Below are positions 37,241 to 47,346 of a DNA stretch of 64,000 bases, piece by piece. The stretch covers positions 1 through 64,000 of the forward strand of contig NZ_JABXOF010000007.1 in NCBI RefSeq assembly GCF_013375155.1. Direction: 5' to 3'. How positions within the stretch are numbered: position 1 is the stretch's first letter; every line of letters starts with the position of its first letter. This stretch comes from Serratia ureilytica. GTDB taxonomy: Bacteria > Pseudomonadota > Gammaproteobacteria > Enterobacterales > Enterobacteriaceae. Made by a program: the position numbers and the translations under genes. The notes under the pieces are model-generated. The model was not told the origin of the DNA. It did not search any database and worked only from the letters and a program-made list of their open reading frames with translations.

Positions 37241-37392
37241 TCAGATGCAGAACGCGGTTTTTTGTGGCCGCTGCGCCAAATTCCGATCCTCATGCTTATA
37301 TCAGTTTTAATTGTGTGGATATAATGCCCTGTTTGTCCGGCAGCCGATTACGCTGCGCTCAACGATTCAGCAAAGATTTAATGTTGCTTTTA

Positions 37393-37408
37393 TGTGAACG
37401 AATTAACA
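37393..37408 (+). promoter_or_regulatory. Candidate CRP site upstream of acnB
   Basis: TGTGA-acgaat-TAACA matches the CRP consensus TGTGA-N6-TCACA at 9 of 10 positions. It is about 300 bp before acnB. Sequences resembling -10 elements (GATATG at about 37424) follow within 20 bp. E. coli acnB is activated by CRP. Confidence 0.5.
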
Positions 37409-37444
37409 ACCGTTTCAAATCCTGATATGCTGGCTGAGCGGAAC

Positions 37445-37489
37445 CGGGCACTGTACCTTACAGTCCAGGACATCGACAGCAGTGCCCCG
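37445..37489 (+). promoter_or_regulatory. Long hairpin in the acnB leader
   Basis: CGGGCACTG (37445-37453) pairs with CAGTGCCCCG (37480-37489) with one bulged C. Inside it CTGTA-cct-TACAG (37451-37463) offers a competing small stem. If transcription starts near the CRP-like site this lies in the 5' untranslated region. Confidence 0.4.
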
Positions 37490-37697
37490 TCAGGATAGAT
37501 GGCATCAATATCGCCGTGCGCTCTACCCATCAGTCTTTCATGCTGTAACGCTGTTTGACCGTGCTTGTTTGCCCCAATCACCGTTTCGGGGCCTTTACGG
37601 GCCGATCGCCTAGCCACAGAGTGAAACCCAAAGGGTATAAACCCGGTTTGCATATACGCCAGGCACAATAAATGACAATGAGAGCGAGGAGAACGTC

Positions 37698-40295
37698 GTG
37701 CTAGAAGAATACCGTAAGCACGTAGCCGAGCGTGCTGCTGAGGGCATCGCCCCTAAGCCGCTAGACGCCACCCAAATGGCCGCGCTGGTCGAACTACTGA
37801 AGAATCCGCCAAAAGGCGAAGAAGAATTCCTGTTAGACCTGCTGATTAACCGTGTTCCACCGGGCGTCGACGAAGCCGCCTACGTCAAAGCAGGTTTCCT
37901 GGCGGCCATCGCCAAAGGTGAAGCGACATCCCCCCTGGTTACCCCCGAGAAAGCCATTGAACTGTTAGGCACCATGCAGGGCGGCTATAACATTCATCCG
38001 CTGATCGAAGCCCTGGACAACGAAAAGCTGGCGCCGATCGCCGCCAAAGCGCTGTCCCACACGCTGCTGATGTTCGACAACTTCTACGATGTAGAAGAGA
38101 AGGCGAAAGCCGGCAACGCGCACGCCAAGCAGATCATGCAGTCCTGGGCCGATGCCGAATGGTACCTGTCGCGCCCGGAGCTGGCGGAAAAGATCACCGT
38201 CACCGTGTTCAAAGTGACCGGCGAAACCAACACCGATGACCTGTCCCCGGCGCCGGACGCCTGGTCGCGCCCGGATATCCCGCTGCACGCGCTGGCGATG
38301 CTGAAAAACGAACGTGAAGGCATCGTGCCGGATCAGCCGGGCAGCGTCGGCCCGATCAAACAGATCGAGCTGCTGAACAAGAAAGGCTTCCCGCTGGCCT
38401 ACGTCGGCGACGTGGTCGGCACCGGTTCCTCCCGTAAATCCGCCACCAACTCGGTGCTGTGGTTCATGGGCGACGACATCCCGCACGTGCCGAACAAGCG
38501 CGGCGGTGGCGTGGTGCTGGGCGGCAAGATTGCGCCTATCTTCTTCAACACCATGGAAGATGCCGGCGCCTTGCCGATCGAAGTGGACGTGTCCGAGCTG
38601 AACATGGGCGACGTGATCGACGTTTACCCGTACAAAGGTGAAGTGCGCAACCACGAAACCGGCGCGCTGATCGCCAACTTCGAGCTGAAAACCGACGTGC
38701 TGCTGGATGAAGTGCGCGCCGGCGGCCGTATCCCGCTGATCATCGGCCGCGGCCTGACCACCAAGGCGCGCGAAGCGCTGGGTCTGCCGCACAGCGACGT
38801 GTTCCGCATCGCCAAACCGGTAGCCGCCAGCAACAAAGGCTTCTCGCTGGCGCAGAAAATGGTCGGCCGCGCCTGCGGCGTCGCCGGCATTCGCCCTGGC
38901 GAATACTGCGAGCCGAAGATGACCTCCGTCGGCTCTCAGGACACCACCGGCCCGATGACCCGCGATGAGCTGAAAGACCTGGCCTGCCTCGGCTTCTCCG
39001 CCGACCTGGTCATGCAGTCGTTCTGCCACACCGCCGCGTACCCGAAACCGGTCGACGTGACCACGCACCACACGCTGCCTGACTTCATCATGAACCGCGG
39101 CGGCGTCTCGCTGCGCCCGGGCGACGGCGTGATCCACTCCTGGCTGAACCGCATGCTGCTGCCTGACACCGTCGGCACCGGCGGCGATTCCCACACCCGC
39201 TTCCCGATCGGCATCTCCTTCCCGGCCGGTTCCGGCCTGGTGGCGTTTGCCGCCGCGACCGGCGTGATGCCGCTGGATATGCCTGAGTCGGTGCTGGTGC
39301 GCTTCAAAGGCAAAATGCAGCCGGGCATCACCCTGCGCGATCTGGTGCACGCCATCCCTTACTACGCGATCCAGCAGGGTCTGCTGACCGTCGAGAAGAA
39401 GGGCAAGAAAAACATCTTCTCCGGCCGCATTCTGGAGATCGAAGGCCTGCCGGATCTGAAGGTCGAGCAGGCGTTTGAGCTGACCGATGCGTCCGCCGAA
39501 CGTTCCGCCGCCGGTTGTACCATCAAGCTGGACAAGGCGCCGATTGAAGAGTACCTGAACTCCAACATCGTGCTGCTGAAGTGGATGATCTCCGAAGGCT
39601 ACGGCGATCGCCGTACGCTGGAGCGCCGTATTCAGGGCATGGAAAAATGGCTGGCGGATCCGCAACTGCTGGAAGGCGATGCGGATGCGGAATACGCAGC
39701 GGTGATCGACATCGATCTGAACGAGATCAAAGAGCCGATCCTGTGTGCGCCGAACGATCCTGACGATGCGCGCCTGCTGTCTGACGTGGCCAACAGCAAA
39801 ATCGATGAAGTGTTCATCGGTTCTTGCATGACCAACATCGGCCATTTCCGCGCGGCGGGCAAGCTGCTGGATCAGCACAAGGGCCAGCTGCCGACTCGTC
39901 TGTGGGTGGCGCCGCCAACCAAGATGGATGCGGCTCAGCTGACCGAAGAAGGCTACTACAGCGTCTTCGGCAAGAGCGGCGCGCGTATCGAGATCCCGGG
40001 CTGCTCGCTGTGCATGGGCAACCAGGCGCGCGTGGCGGACGGCGCGACGGTGGTCTCCACCTCGACCCGTAACTTCCCGAACCGTCTGGGCACCGGCGCC
40101 AACGTCTATCTGGCGTCTGCCGAACTGGCCGCGGTAGCGTCCCTGCTGGGCCGCCTGCCGACGCCGGACGAGTACCAGACCTATATGGCGCAGGTCGATA
40201 AGACGGCGGCGGATACCTACCGCTACCTGAACTTTGACCAGCTGGGCCAGTACACCGAAAAAGCCGACGGCGTGATCTTCCAAACCGCCGTGTAA
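37698..40295 (+). CDS. acnB: Aconitate hydratase B
   Basis: [4Fe-4S] enzyme of the TCA cycle (citrate to isocitrate) that also cleaves toward 2-methylcitrate metabolism and can bind mRNA when the cluster is lost. The 865-residue product starts with GTG at 37698 after GAGGAG and matches E. coli AcnB from the first residue ([16 protein letters not shown]). The cluster cysteines lie in [12 protein letters not shown] and [13 protein letters not shown]; the HEAT-like N-terminal domain covers about 1-160. Confidence 0.98.
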   Translation: MLEEYRKHVAERAAEGIAPKPLDATQMAALVELLKNPPKGEEEFLLDLLINRVPPGVDEAAYVKAGFLAAIAKGEATSPLVTPEKAIELLGTMQGGYNIHPLIEALDNEKLAPIAAKALSHTLLMFDNFYDVEEKAKAGNAHAKQIMQSWADAEWYLSRPELAEKITVTVFKVTGETNTDDLSPAPDAWSRPDIPLHALAMLKNEREGIVPDQPGSVGPIKQIELLNKKGFPLAYVGDVVGTGSSRKSATNSVLWFMGDDIPHVPNKRGGGVVLGGKIAPIFFNTMEDAGALPIEVDVSELNMGDVIDVYPYKGEVRNHETGALIANFELKTDVLLDEVRAGGRIPLIIGRGLTTKAREALGLPHSDVFRIAKPVAASNKGFSLAQKMVGRACGVAGIRPGEYCEPKMTSVGSQDTTGPMTRDELKDLACLGFSADLVMQSFCHTAAYPKPVDVTTHHTLPDFIMNRGGVSLRPGDGVIHSWLNRMLLPDTVGTGGDSHTRFPIGISFPAGSGLVAFAAATGVMPLDMPESVLVRFKGKMQPGITLRDLVHAIPYYAIQQGLLTVEKKGKKNIFSGRILEIEGLPDLKVEQAFELTDASAERSAAGCTIKLDKAPIEEYLNSNIVLLKWMISEGYGDRRTLERRIQGMEKWLADPQLLEGDADAEYAAVIDIDLNEIKEPILCAPNDPDDARLLSDVANSKIDEVFIGSCMTNIGHFRAAGKLLDQHKGQLPTRLWVAPPTKMDAAQLTEEGYYSVFGKSGARIEIPGCSLCMGNQARVADGATVVSTSTRNFPNRLGTGANVYLASAELAAVASLLGRLPTPDEYQTYMAQVDKTAADTYRYLNFDQLGQYTEKADGVIFQTAV

Positions 40296-40320
40296 GCCGC
40301 TATATTGCGCAACTGTTTAA

Positions 40321-40349
40321 CGGGAGGCCTTGGCCTCCCGTTTTATTTT
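40321..40349 (+). terminator. Rho-independent terminator after acnB
   Basis: CGGGAGGCC-tt-GGCCTCCCG followed by TTTTATTTT: a strong stem 25 bp after the stop. Confidence 0.95.
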
Positions 40350-40434
40350 GCTCAGTTGCCAACTTTGCGAGCGCTCACTGAGTTAGTCCGCCATTTATGT
40401 TTACACTAAGAAAAAGGGCTCAGGAGGGCATGCT

Positions 40435-40797
40435 ATGGATTACGAATTTCTGCGTGACGTCACCGGTCAGGTGATCGTCAGATTTTCGATGGGGCATGAA
40501 GCGATTGGCCACTGGATCAACGAAGAAGTCAAAGGCGATTTCAACCTGCTGGACCGCATTGAAGCCGGCGCGGCCGAGGTCAAAGGCAGCGAGCGCCAAT
40601 GGCAGCTGGAAGGCCATGAATATACGCTGCTGATGGATGGTGAAGAAGTGATGATCCGCGCCAATCAGCTGGAGTTCGAGGGCGACGAAATGGAAGAGGG
40701 GATGAACTACTACGACGAAGAAAGCCTCTCATTCTGCGGCGTTGAGGATTTCCTGCTGGTGTTGAAGGCCTATCGTTCTTTCATGCTGAAGTACTAA
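40435..40797 (+). CDS. yacL: YacL family protein (UPF0231)
   Basis: 120-residue, strongly acidic cytoplasmic protein ([20 protein letters not shown]...) matching E. coli YacL, which has no defined function. Acidic stretches lie at residues 80-100. AGGAGG stands 8-13 nt before the ATG, an unusually strong ribosome binding site. Its place between acnB and speD is the same as in E. coli. Confidence 0.94.
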   Translation: MDYEFLRDVTGQVIVRFSMGHEAIGHWINEEVKGDFNLLDRIEAGAAEVKGSERQWQLEGHEYTLLMDGEEVMIRANQLEFEGDEMEEGMNYYDEESLSFCGVEDFLLVLKAYRSFMLKY

Positions 40798-40802
40798 GCA
40801 TC

Positions 40803-40824
40803 AGGGCGCGGCGCGCCGCGCCCT
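40803..40824. terminator. Perfect GC palindrome between yacL and speD
   Basis: AGGGCGCGGC-GCGCCGCGCCCT is a perfect 22-bp palindrome followed by TTT on the plus side, in the 32-bp gap between convergent yacL and speD. Likely a shared terminator. Confidence 0.75.
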
Positions 40825-40829
40825 TTCCA

Positions 40830-41624
40830 TCACAGATGCGGAATATTGCGGCCGTAATAGATTTCCTGCATCTCTTTCCATAACAGATCGGTGATCTGCT
40901 TGCGTTCGGCTGCGCTCAACGCCTCCGGCTCCGCGTTAAACAGGTAGTGCTTCAGATCGAAATCCTTCAGCAACATCTTGGTATGGAAGATATTTTCCTG
41001 GTAAACGTTCACGTCCATCATGTGGTACAGCGCCTTGATGTCTTCCGACATAAAGTTCTGGATCGAATTGATCTCATGATCGATGTAATGTTTCACGCCG
41101 TTCACGTCGCGGGTAAAACCGCGCACGCGATAGTCCATGGTGACGATGTCGGATTCCAGCTGGTGAATTAAGTAGTTCAGCGCCTTGAGGGGCGAAATGA
41201 CGCCGCAGGTCGAGACCTCGATATCGGCGCGGAAGGTGCACAGCCCGCCTTCCGGATGGCTTTCCGGGTAGGTGTGCACGCAGATATGGCTCTTGTCCAG
41301 GTGCGCGACGACCGTATTCGGCAGCGGACCGGGGTGTTCCGACGTATCGACGTCTTTCGGATCGATCGGCTCTTCGCTGACCAGGATGGTGACGCTGGCG
41401 CCCTGCGGCTCGTAGTCCTGACGCGCGATGTTCAGAATATTGGCGCCGATGATCGAGCAGGTTTCGCTCAGGATCTCGGTCAGCCGGTTGGCGTTATATT
41501 GTTCGTCTATGTAGGCGATATAGCCGTCGCGATCGTCCGCGGTTTTGGCGTAACAAATATCGTAAATACAAAAACTCAGGCTCTTGGTCAGGTTGTTGAA
41601 GCCGTGCAGTTTTAGCTTATGCAA
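40830..41624 (-). CDS. speD: S-adenosylmethionine decarboxylase proenzyme
   Basis: Makes decarboxylated SAM, the aminopropyl donor for spermidine. The 264-residue proenzyme self-cleaves between Lys111 and Ser112 in [14 protein letters not shown]; Ser112 becomes the pyruvoyl cofactor. Cys140 region [15 protein letters not shown] is conserved. Length equals E. coli SpeD. It lies 27 bp after speE as the second gene of the speED operon. Confidence 0.98.
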   Translation of the reverse strand: MHKLKLHGFNNLTKSLSFCIYDICYAKTADDRDGYIAYIDEQYNANRLTEILSETCSIIGANILNIARQDYEPQGASVTILVSEEPIDPKDVDTSEHPGPLPNTVVAHLDKSHICVHTYPESHPEGGLCTFRADIEVSTCGVISPLKALNYLIHQLESDIVTMDYRVRGFTRDVNGVKHYIDHEINSIQNFMSEDIKALYHMMDVNVYQENIFHTKMLLKDFDLKHYLFNAEPEALSAAERKQITDLLWKEMQEIYYGRNIPHL

Positions 41625-41651
41625 TTTGGGCCACCTCCTTTATCTTCTCGC

Positions 41652-42515
41652 TTAACGTGTTACGTTCAGGGCATTGAGCAAATATTGCGGCAGGGCAAAG
41701 CTGCCGACGTGAATTGCCGGGTTGTAATAACGGCAGTGTAGGCCGCTTTGGTTAAAGCGCTGTTGCAGGGTTGGCAGATCGCGCTGGCGCAGCGCCGGGT
41801 TCTGGCTCGCCCAGGCAAAGGTCATGATGCCGCCGTAATAGGTCGGGATCGCCGCCTGATAGAAGCTGACGTCGGTAAAGTAGCGGCTCAGTTTGGCGTG
41901 GCTGTTGACCGCCTCGTCCTGCTGCAGGAAACAGACGCCGTTTTGCGCAACGAAAATGCCGCCCTCATTCAGGCAGCGGGCGCAGCCTTCATAAAACGCC
42001 GAGGTGAACAGGCTTTCGCCGGGGCCGATCGGATCGGTGCAGTCGGAGATGATCACATCGAACGTTTCGTCGGTTTGATTCACGAAGTTGACGCCGTCGT
42101 CGATCACCAGCTTGAAGCGCGGATCGTCATAGGCGCCGGCGCTGTGGTTGGGCAGGTATTGGCGGCAGAACTCGACGACGCCGGCGTCGATTTCGACCAT
42201 GGTGATCTGCTCAACGCCAGGATGCCGGCTGACTTCGCGCAGCATACCGCCGTCGCCGCCGCCGATGATCAGCACTTTCTTCGCCTGGCCGTGCGCCAAC
42301 AGCGGCACGTGGGTCAGCATTTCGTGATAGATGAACTCGTCACGCTCGGTGGTTTGCACCACGCCGTCGAGCGCCATCACGCGCCCCAGCACCGGGTTCT
42401 CGAAGATCACCAGATCCTGATGATCGGTCTTCTCGCGGTACAGCACCTTCTCTACCGAAAAGTACTGGCCGAAGCCCGTATGCAGCGTTTCGTACCAAAT
42501 TTCTTTCTGGGTCAT
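41652..42515 (-). CDS. speE: Spermidine synthase (polyamine aminopropyltransferase)
   Basis: Transfers the aminopropyl group from decarboxylated SAM to putrescine. The 287-residue protein has the Rossmann signature [20 protein letters not shown] and the substrate aspartates in EIDAGVV and [15 protein letters not shown]. Length matches E. coli SpeE (288). It uses the putrescine made by SpeC and the product of SpeD, so most of the putrescine-spermidine branch is in this window. Confidence 0.98.
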   Translation of the reverse strand: MTQKEIWYETLHTGFGQYFSVEKVLYREKTDHQDLVIFENPVLGRVMALDGVVQTTERDEFIYHEMLTHVPLLAHGQAKKVLIIGGGDGGMLREVSRHPGVEQITMVEIDAGVVEFCRQYLPNHSAGAYDDPRFKLVIDDGVNFVNQTDETFDVIISDCTDPIGPGESLFTSAFYEGCARCLNEGGIFVAQNGVCFLQQDEAVNSHAKLSRYFTDVSFYQAAIPTYYGGIMTFAWASQNPALRQRDLPTLQQRFNQSGLHCRYYNPAIHVGSFALPQYLLNALNVTR

Positions 42516-42638
42516 GTGCGGGAAACTCCGTAATAACAGCCATGAAAAATCGGCGCAACATCATAGCTAACTCTGCCTGGCGATGCACGGTTGAATTTCA
42601 GACAGAGAGAGCGGAGGGCGGACGGGCGAGGGGGAAGA

Positions 42639-42986
42639 TTAATTGGCGTAGGCCAGCAGGCTCAGGGAGTCGCGCGCCAGCGATTTGCACTTCTTGGGCG
42701 TTGGAATGGCGATGCCGCTCAGATCGCGATAGCTGTCTTCGCCCAGCGCCTTCATGTTAAAGCTGTTGTAGTTGCTCAAATCCCAGCGGTTTTGTTGCGC
42801 GAAATAGACGATGGCGCGCTTGATTTGCGCATTTGGCAAATCGTTGTAGCCGCAATCATTTTTCAAATAAATAAATACCGCCGTCAGATCGGCCAGATCT
42901 TCCGCCTCGGATTCATTCAGCGCCAGACTGGCGTTGGAGAAGCCCAGCATCGCCAGCAACAGCATCGTTAACGTTGTTTTTTTCAT
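42639..42986 (-). CDS. yacC: YacC family pilotin-like exported protein
   Basis: 115-residue secreted protein matching E. coli YacC (115). Signal peptide MKKTTLTMLLLAMLGFSNASLA, then a helical domain with two cysteines (CGYNDLP and KKCKSLA), which in the related AspS/GspS-beta pilotins form a disulfide. There is no lipobox, unlike true pilotins, so a role in type II secretion is only suggested. A second in-frame ATG one codon upstream (42989) is possible. Divergent from cueO. Confidence 0.9.
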   Translation of the reverse strand: MKKTTLTMLLLAMLGFSNASLALNESEAEDLADLTAVFIYLKNDCGYNDLPNAQIKRAIVYFAQQNRWDLSNYNSFNMKALGEDSYRDLSGIAIPTPKKCKSLARDSLSLLAYAN

Positions 42987-43134
42987 CATGAAATAGGCCT
43001 GTTTGTCGTCTGCAGACGTTACCACACTTGTCTGTAAAGGCACCAAATTTTATTGCTGACGGGCGCTGCCATAGCGCTCACCCACGGCGCGCTCTTGATT
43101 GTGAGGCATAGCTTAAAATACCGCCAGGAAAGGC

Positions 43135-43165
43135 TTGACCTTCCGCCTGGGGGAAGGTTTAGGCT
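43135..43165 (+). promoter_or_regulatory. CueR-type copper-responsive promoter of cueO
   Basis: TTGACC (43135-43140) and TAGGCT (43160-43165) are separated by 19 bp, the over-long spacer typical of MerR-family activators. Within it ACCTTCC (43138-43144) and GGAAGGT (43152-43158) form a perfect inverted repeat identical to the CueR consensus ACCTTCC-N7-GGAAGGT. CueR twists this spacer when Cu(I) or Ag(I) is bound. Confidence 0.93.
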
Positions 43166-43205
43166 GGCTGCGTTGAGTTATGTCACTGAGAAAAGGGAGT
43201 CAGCG

Positions 43206-44882
43206 ATGTTACGCCGTGATTTTATTAAATTGACCGCTGCATTGGGCGCCGCGAGCGCATTGCCGTTATGGAGCCGGGCCGCCTTAGCGGCCGAGCGGCC
43301 GGCCCTGCCGGTGCCCCCGTTGTTAACGCCCGACGCGCAGGGAAAGATTGCGCTGGCGCTGCAGGCGGGGGAAACCCGCTGGTTGCCCGGCGCCGCCACC
43401 AAAACCTGGGGATTCAACGGCGCGCTGCTCGGGCCGGCGGTGAAGCTGCAGCGGGGTCAGCCGGTGACGGTCGATATCAAAAACAGCCTGGCGGAAGCCA
43501 GTACCGTCCACTGGCACGGCCTGGAAATCCCCGGCGACGTCGATGGCGGCCCGCAGGCGTTGATCCATCCCGGCGCAACGCGCACGGTGAATTTCACCGT
43601 CGATCAACCGGCGGCCACCTGCTGGTTCCACCCGCATACCCACGGTAAAACCGGCAGCCAGGTGATGATGGGGCTGGCGGGGCTGGTGCTGCTGGAAGAC
43701 GATGAAAGCGCCAAACTGCCGCTGCCGAAAACCTGGGGGCAGGATGACGTTCCGGTGATCCTGCAGGATAAGCGCTTGGGCAAAGATGCCCAGATCGAAT
43801 ATCGCCTGGACGTGATGAGCGCTGCGGTGGGTTGGTTTGGCGATCGCATGTTTACCAACGGCGCGCAGTACCCGCAACATCTGGCGCCGCGCGGTTGGCT
43901 GCGTTTGCGTTTCCTCAACGGTTGCAACGCCCGCTCGCTGAATCTGGCGGCCAGTGACAACCGTCCGCTGTACGTCATCGCCAGCGACGGCGGTTTCCTG
44001 GCGGAACCGGTGAAGCTGACCGAGCTGCCGATGCTGATGGGCGAGCGCTTTGAAGTGCTGGTCGATGCCTCCGACGGGAAAGCGTTCGACATCGTGACGT
44101 TGCCGGTGAAACAGATGGGCATGACGCTGGCGCCGTTCGATCGGCCGCTGCCGGTGTTGCGCATTCAGCCGTCGTTGGCGCAGGGCATCAAAACCATGCC
44201 GGACAGCCTGGTGAAGCTGCCGACATTGCCTGCCACCGCCGGCATCCAGGAGCGTTGGCTGCAGCTGATGATGGATCCGCAGCTGGATATGCTCGGCATG
44301 CAGGCGCTGATGGATCGTTATGGTCATCAGGCGATGGCCGGCATGAGCATGAATCATGGCGCGACGGGCGCTGGAGACATGAAAGGCATGGATCACGGTA
44401 ACATGAAGGGCATGGAGAAGGGCGGCATGCAGGGCATGGACCACGGCGACATGAGCAGCATGAAAGGCATGGATCATGGCAAGATGGCCGGGATGGATCA
44501 TGGCGGCGCGCAGGGCAACGCCAAACCGTTCGACTTCAGCCACGGCAACATGATCAACGGCAAGGCCTTCGACATGAACAAACCGATGTTTGCCGCCAAA
44601 CGGGGCCAGTATGAAAAATGGACCATTTCCGGCGAGGGCGACATGATGCTGCACCCGTTCCACATTCACGGCACCCAGTTCCGTATCCTGTCGGAAAACG
44701 GCAAACCGCCGGCGGCGCATCGCAGCGGCTGGAAGGACACGGTGCGCGTCGAAGGTTGGCGCAGCGAAGTGCTGGTGCGTTTCGATCATCCGGCAAGCAG
44801 CGAACATGCGTATATGGCCCACTGCCACCTGTTGGAACACGAAGATACCGGCATGATGATGGGCTTTACCGTCGCCGATTGA
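43206..44882 (+). CDS. cueO: Periplasmic multicopper oxidase CueO
   Basis: Cuprous oxidase of the periplasm that protects against copper. The 558-residue product begins with a twin-arginine signal ([15 protein letters not shown], cleavage near residue 28); the ATG at 43206 is chosen over an upstream frame start at 43053. Copper ligands are seen in HWHG (His102, His104), [18 protein letters not shown] and [15 protein letters not shown]. Residues 377-440 are a Met/His-rich insert with four GMDHG repeats, a longer version of the E. coli Cu(I)-binding loop. A CueR promoter precedes it. Confidence 0.97.
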   Translation: MLRRDFIKLTAALGAASALPLWSRAALAAERPALPVPPLLTPDAQGKIALALQAGETRWLPGAATKTWGFNGALLGPAVKLQRGQPVTVDIKNSLAEASTVHWHGLEIPGDVDGGPQALIHPGATRTVNFTVDQPAATCWFHPHTHGKTGSQVMMGLAGLVLLEDDESAKLPLPKTWGQDDVPVILQDKRLGKDAQIEYRLDVMSAAVGWFGDRMFTNGAQYPQHLAPRGWLRLRFLNGCNARSLNLAASDNRPLYVIASDGGFLAEPVKLTELPMLMGERFEVLVDASDGKAFDIVTLPVKQMGMTLAPFDRPLPVLRIQPSLAQGIKTMPDSLVKLPTLPATAGIQERWLQLMMDPQLDMLGMQALMDRYGHQAMAGMSMNHGATGAGDMKGMDHGNMKGMEKGGMQGMDHGDMSSMKGMDHGKMAGMDHGGAQGNAKPFDFSHGNMINGKAFDMNKPMFAAKRGQYEKWTISGEGDMMLHPFHIHGTQFRILSENGKPPAAHRSGWKDTVRVEGWRSEVLVRFDHPASSEHAYMAHCHLLEHEDTGMMMGFTVAD

Positions 44883-44899
44883 TCGCGGCCTATCGCTCA

Positions 44900-44925
44900 G
44901 GTGGCGGTGCGCTCGCGTCGCCACC
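44900..44925 (+). terminator. Hairpin between cueO and hpt
   Basis: GGTGGCG and CGCCACC around a 12-nt loop, 18 bp after the cueO stop, no T tract. Confidence 0.45.
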
Positions 44926-44980
44926 GGCGAAAGGCTATGCTAAACTCTGCGCCTTTCTTCCGGCAACTGACCTGAATACT

Positions 44981-45517
44981 ATGAAACACACTGTAGACGT
45001 AATGATTTCCGAGCAGGAAGTTAAGACCCGTATCGCCGAACTTGGCCGCCAGATCACCGAACATTACCGCGACAGCGGCAGTGACATGGTGCTGGTCGGG
45101 CTGCTGCGCGGCTCCTTCATGTTCATGGCCGATCTGTGCCGCGCGATTGACGTGCCGCATGAAGTCGACTTCATGACGGCTTCCAGCTACGGCAGCGGCA
45201 TGTCCACCACTCGCGACGTGAAGATCCTCAAGGATCTGGACGAAGACATTCGCGGCAAAGACGTGCTGATCGTGGAAGACATCATCGATTCCGGCAACAC
45301 GCTGAACAAAGTGCGCGAGATTTTGGCGCTGCGTGGGCCGAAATCGCTGGCGATTTGCACCTTGCTGGACAAGCCTGAGCGCCGTGAAGTGCAGGTGCCG
45401 GTCGAATATGTCGGCTTCTCGATCCCGGATGAGTTCGTGGTGGGGTATGGCATCGACTACGCCCAGCGCTACCGTCACCTGCCGTACGTCGGCAAAGTGG
45501 TGCTGCTGGACGAGTAA
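44981..45517 (+). CDS. hpt: Hypoxanthine phosphoribosyltransferase
   Basis: Purine salvage: hypoxanthine (and guanine weakly) plus PRPP to the nucleotide. The 178-residue protein starts [20 protein letters not shown] as in E. coli Hpt. The PRPP-binding loop is [14 protein letters not shown], and [11 protein letters not shown] lies in the N-terminal half. The much longer frame beginning at 44618 runs antisense-like through cueO in another frame and is not used. TATGCT at 44936-44941 could be its -10 element. Confidence 0.97.
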   Translation: MKHTVDVMISEQEVKTRIAELGRQITEHYRDSGSDMVLVGLLRGSFMFMADLCRAIDVPHEVDFMTASSYGSGMSTTRDVKILKDLDEDIRGKDVLIVEDIIDSGNTLNKVREILALRGPKSLAICTLLDKPERREVQVPVEYVGFSIPDEFVVGYGIDYAQRYRHLPYVGKVVLLDE

Positions 45518-45525
45518 TTGATGTG

Positions 45526-45545
45526 GGGCGCGGCCTGCCGCGCCC
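45526..45545. terminator. Hairpin between hpt and can
   Basis: GGGCGCGG-cctg-CCGCGCCC, 9 bp after the hpt stop and 9 bp before the end of convergent can. Confidence 0.7.
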
Positions 45546-45554
45546 GCGGCGGGA

Positions 45555-46211
45555 TTATACGCCTTTATCCTGCTTCAGTTTGGCTATCGCTTTGCGGTAG
45601 CCCATCTCCAGGCTCTCGCGGCTGGTCGCCAGCACTTCCATATCGCGCAGACGGCCGTCCTGAATGCCGTACACCCAGCCGTGGATCATCACCTTCTGGC
45701 CGCGTTTCCAGGCCGATTGCATGATGGTGGAGTGGCCCAGGTTGTATACCTGCTCAATGACGTTGATCTCGCACAGCATGTCGAAACGCTGTTCCGGTGG
45801 CAGCTCGCCCAGCAGCGAACTGTGCTTGTACCACAGATCGCGAATGTGCAGCAGCCAGTTGTCGATCAGCCCCAGCTCCGGGTTTTCCACCGCGGCCTGC
45901 ACGCCGCCGCAGCCCAGGTGGCCGCAGATGATGATGTGTTCGACCTCCAGCACATCTACCGCATACTGCACCACCGACAGGCAGTTAAGATCGGTGTGGA
46001 TAACGAGGTTCGCCACGTTGCGATGGACGAACAGTTCACCCGGCTCGAGGCCGGTCAGGCGTTCTGCGGGAACGCGGCTGTCAGAGCAACCAATCCATAA
46101 GAAGCGGGGCTTTTGCGCCTGGGCTAAACGTTCAAAAAAATCCGGGTCTTCCTGACTGATATTGGCCGACCAGGCCTGGTTGTTGGCGATAAGCTCTTCG
46201 ATTTCTTTCAT
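45555..46211 (-). CDS. can: Beta-class carbonic anhydrase Can
   Basis: Zinc enzyme interconverting CO2 and bicarbonate; essential in air for E. coli. The 218-residue product shows zinc ligands Cys42 and Asp44 ([11 protein letters not shown]) and His98, Cys101 ([10 protein letters not shown]). Strong match to E. coli Can (YadF, 220). Divergent from yadG with a 211-bp gap. Confidence 0.97.
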   Translation of the reverse strand: MKEIEELIANNQAWSANISQEDPDFFERLAQAQKPRFLWIGCSDSRVPAERLTGLEPGELFVHRNVANLVIHTDLNCLSVVQYAVDVLEVEHIIICGHLGCGGVQAAVENPELGLIDNWLLHIRDLWYKHSSLLGELPPEQRFDMLCEINVIEQVYNLGHSTIMQSAWKRGQKVMIHGWVYGIQDGRLRDMEVLATSRESLEMGYRKAIAKLKQDKGV

Positions 46212-46422
46212 GGAGGTGATTGACCCGTAACGAACAGATTGCGTTGGGGTAATATAGGGTAAGCGTCACAATTTGGAAATCGGAACAGTGGTGCAACCTC
46301 ATTTACCGCACGGATTCGACGCAGTGAAAACGCCGTCGATGCTAGGATTATTGTTATTGTTTCAAGCCTCGCAAACAGGGGGCGCGGCGGCATACTCATC
46401 GTTATAAGGTACTATTTTACAT

Positions 46423-47346
46423 ATGAATTATGCACTGGAATTAGCGCAGCTGACCAAGACTTACGCCGGTGGCGTCAAGGCGCTGCGCGGCATCGACCTG
46501 AGCGTCGAGGCGGGGGATTTTTATGCCCTGCTGGGGCCAAACGGCGCCGGAAAGTCCACCACCATCGGCATCATCAGCTCGCTGGTGAATAAAACCGCCG
46601 GCAGCGTGCGGGTGTTCGGTTACGACATCGATAAAGACATCGTCAACGCCAAGCGCCAGCTTGGCCTGGTGCCGCAGGAGTTCAACTTCAACCCGTTTGA
46701 GACCGTATTGCAGATCGTGGTGAACCAGGCGGGTTACTATGGCGTCACGCGGCGTGAAGCGATGGCGCGCGCCGAAAAGTACCTCAATCAGCTGGACTTG
46801 TGGGGCAAGCGCAACGAGCGTGCTCGCATGCTGTCCGGCGGCATGAAGCGCCGTCTGATGATCGCCCGCGCGTTGATGCACCAACCAAAGCTGCTGATCC
46901 TCGATGAACCGACCGCCGGGGTGGATATCGAGCTGCGCCGCTCGATGTGGGGCTTCCTGAAAGAGCTGAACGCCCAGGGCACCACCATCATCCTCACCAC
47001 CCACTATTTGGAAGAGGCGGAGATGCTGTGCCGCAACATCGGCATCATCCAGAACGGGGAGCTGGTGGAAAACACCTCGATGAAGGGGCTGCTGGCCAAG
47101 CTCAAGTCGGAAACCTTTATCCTCGATCTGGCGGCGAAAAGCCCGCTGCCGAAGCTGGACGGTTACCGCAGCCGCCTGACGGATACCTCGACGCTGGAAG
47201 TGGAGGTGATGCGTGAACAGGGGCTGAACGGCCTGTTCGCCCAGCTGAGCGCGCAGGGCGTGCAGGTGCTGAGCATGCGCAACAAGGCGAACCGCCTGGA
47301 AGAGCTGTTTGTCACCCTGGTTAACGGCAATGGAGAGAAAGCATGA
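46423..47346 (+). CDS. yadG: ABC transporter ATP-binding protein YadG
   Basis: 307-residue ATPase of an ABC-2-type exporter. Walker A is GPNGAGKST (about 39-47), signature motif MLSGGMKRRL, Walker B LLILDEPTAGVD. Matches E. coli YadG; substrate unknown, the family includes drug and polysaccharide exporters. Its stop overlaps the permease gene as ATGA, so the two are made together. Confidence 0.95.
   Translation: MNYALELAQLTKTYAGGVKALRGIDLSVEAGDFYALLGPNGAGKSTTIGIISSLVNKTAGSVRVFGYDIDKDIVNAKRQLGLVPQEFNFNPFETVLQIVVNQAGYYGVTRREAMARAEKYLNQLDLWGKRNERARMLSGGMKRRLMIARALMHQPKLLILDEPTAGVDIELRRSMWGFLKELNAQGTTIILTTHYLEEAEMLCRNIGIIQNGELVENTSMKGLLAKLKSETFILDLAAKSPLPKLDGYRSRLTDTSTLEVEVMREQGLNGLFAQLSAQGVQVLSMRNKANRLEELFVTLVNGNGEKA

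Larger units (their letters stand above)
37184..37697. other. 514-bp gap between lpd and acnB: acnB control region
   Basis: After the lpd terminator there is an AT-rich stretch (37280-37430) with a CRP-like site, then a GC-richer leader with a long hairpin (37445-37489) and the acnB ribosome binding site. E. coli has yacH in this gap; no yacH is seen. A minus-strand 92-codon frame (37390-37668) shows no recognisable protein. Confidence 0.65.

Noticed and set aside
37390..37668. 92-codon minus-strand ORF in the lpd-acnB gap
   Set aside because: No recognisable domain, no clear ribosome binding site, and it overlaps the CRP-like site and leader hairpin of acnB.
37965..40283. 772-codon minus-strand frame over acnB
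   Set aside because: Antisense shadow of a highly expressed, codon-biased gene; composition rich in His, Arg, Gln and Val as expected from reverse complement of GC-rich coding DNA.
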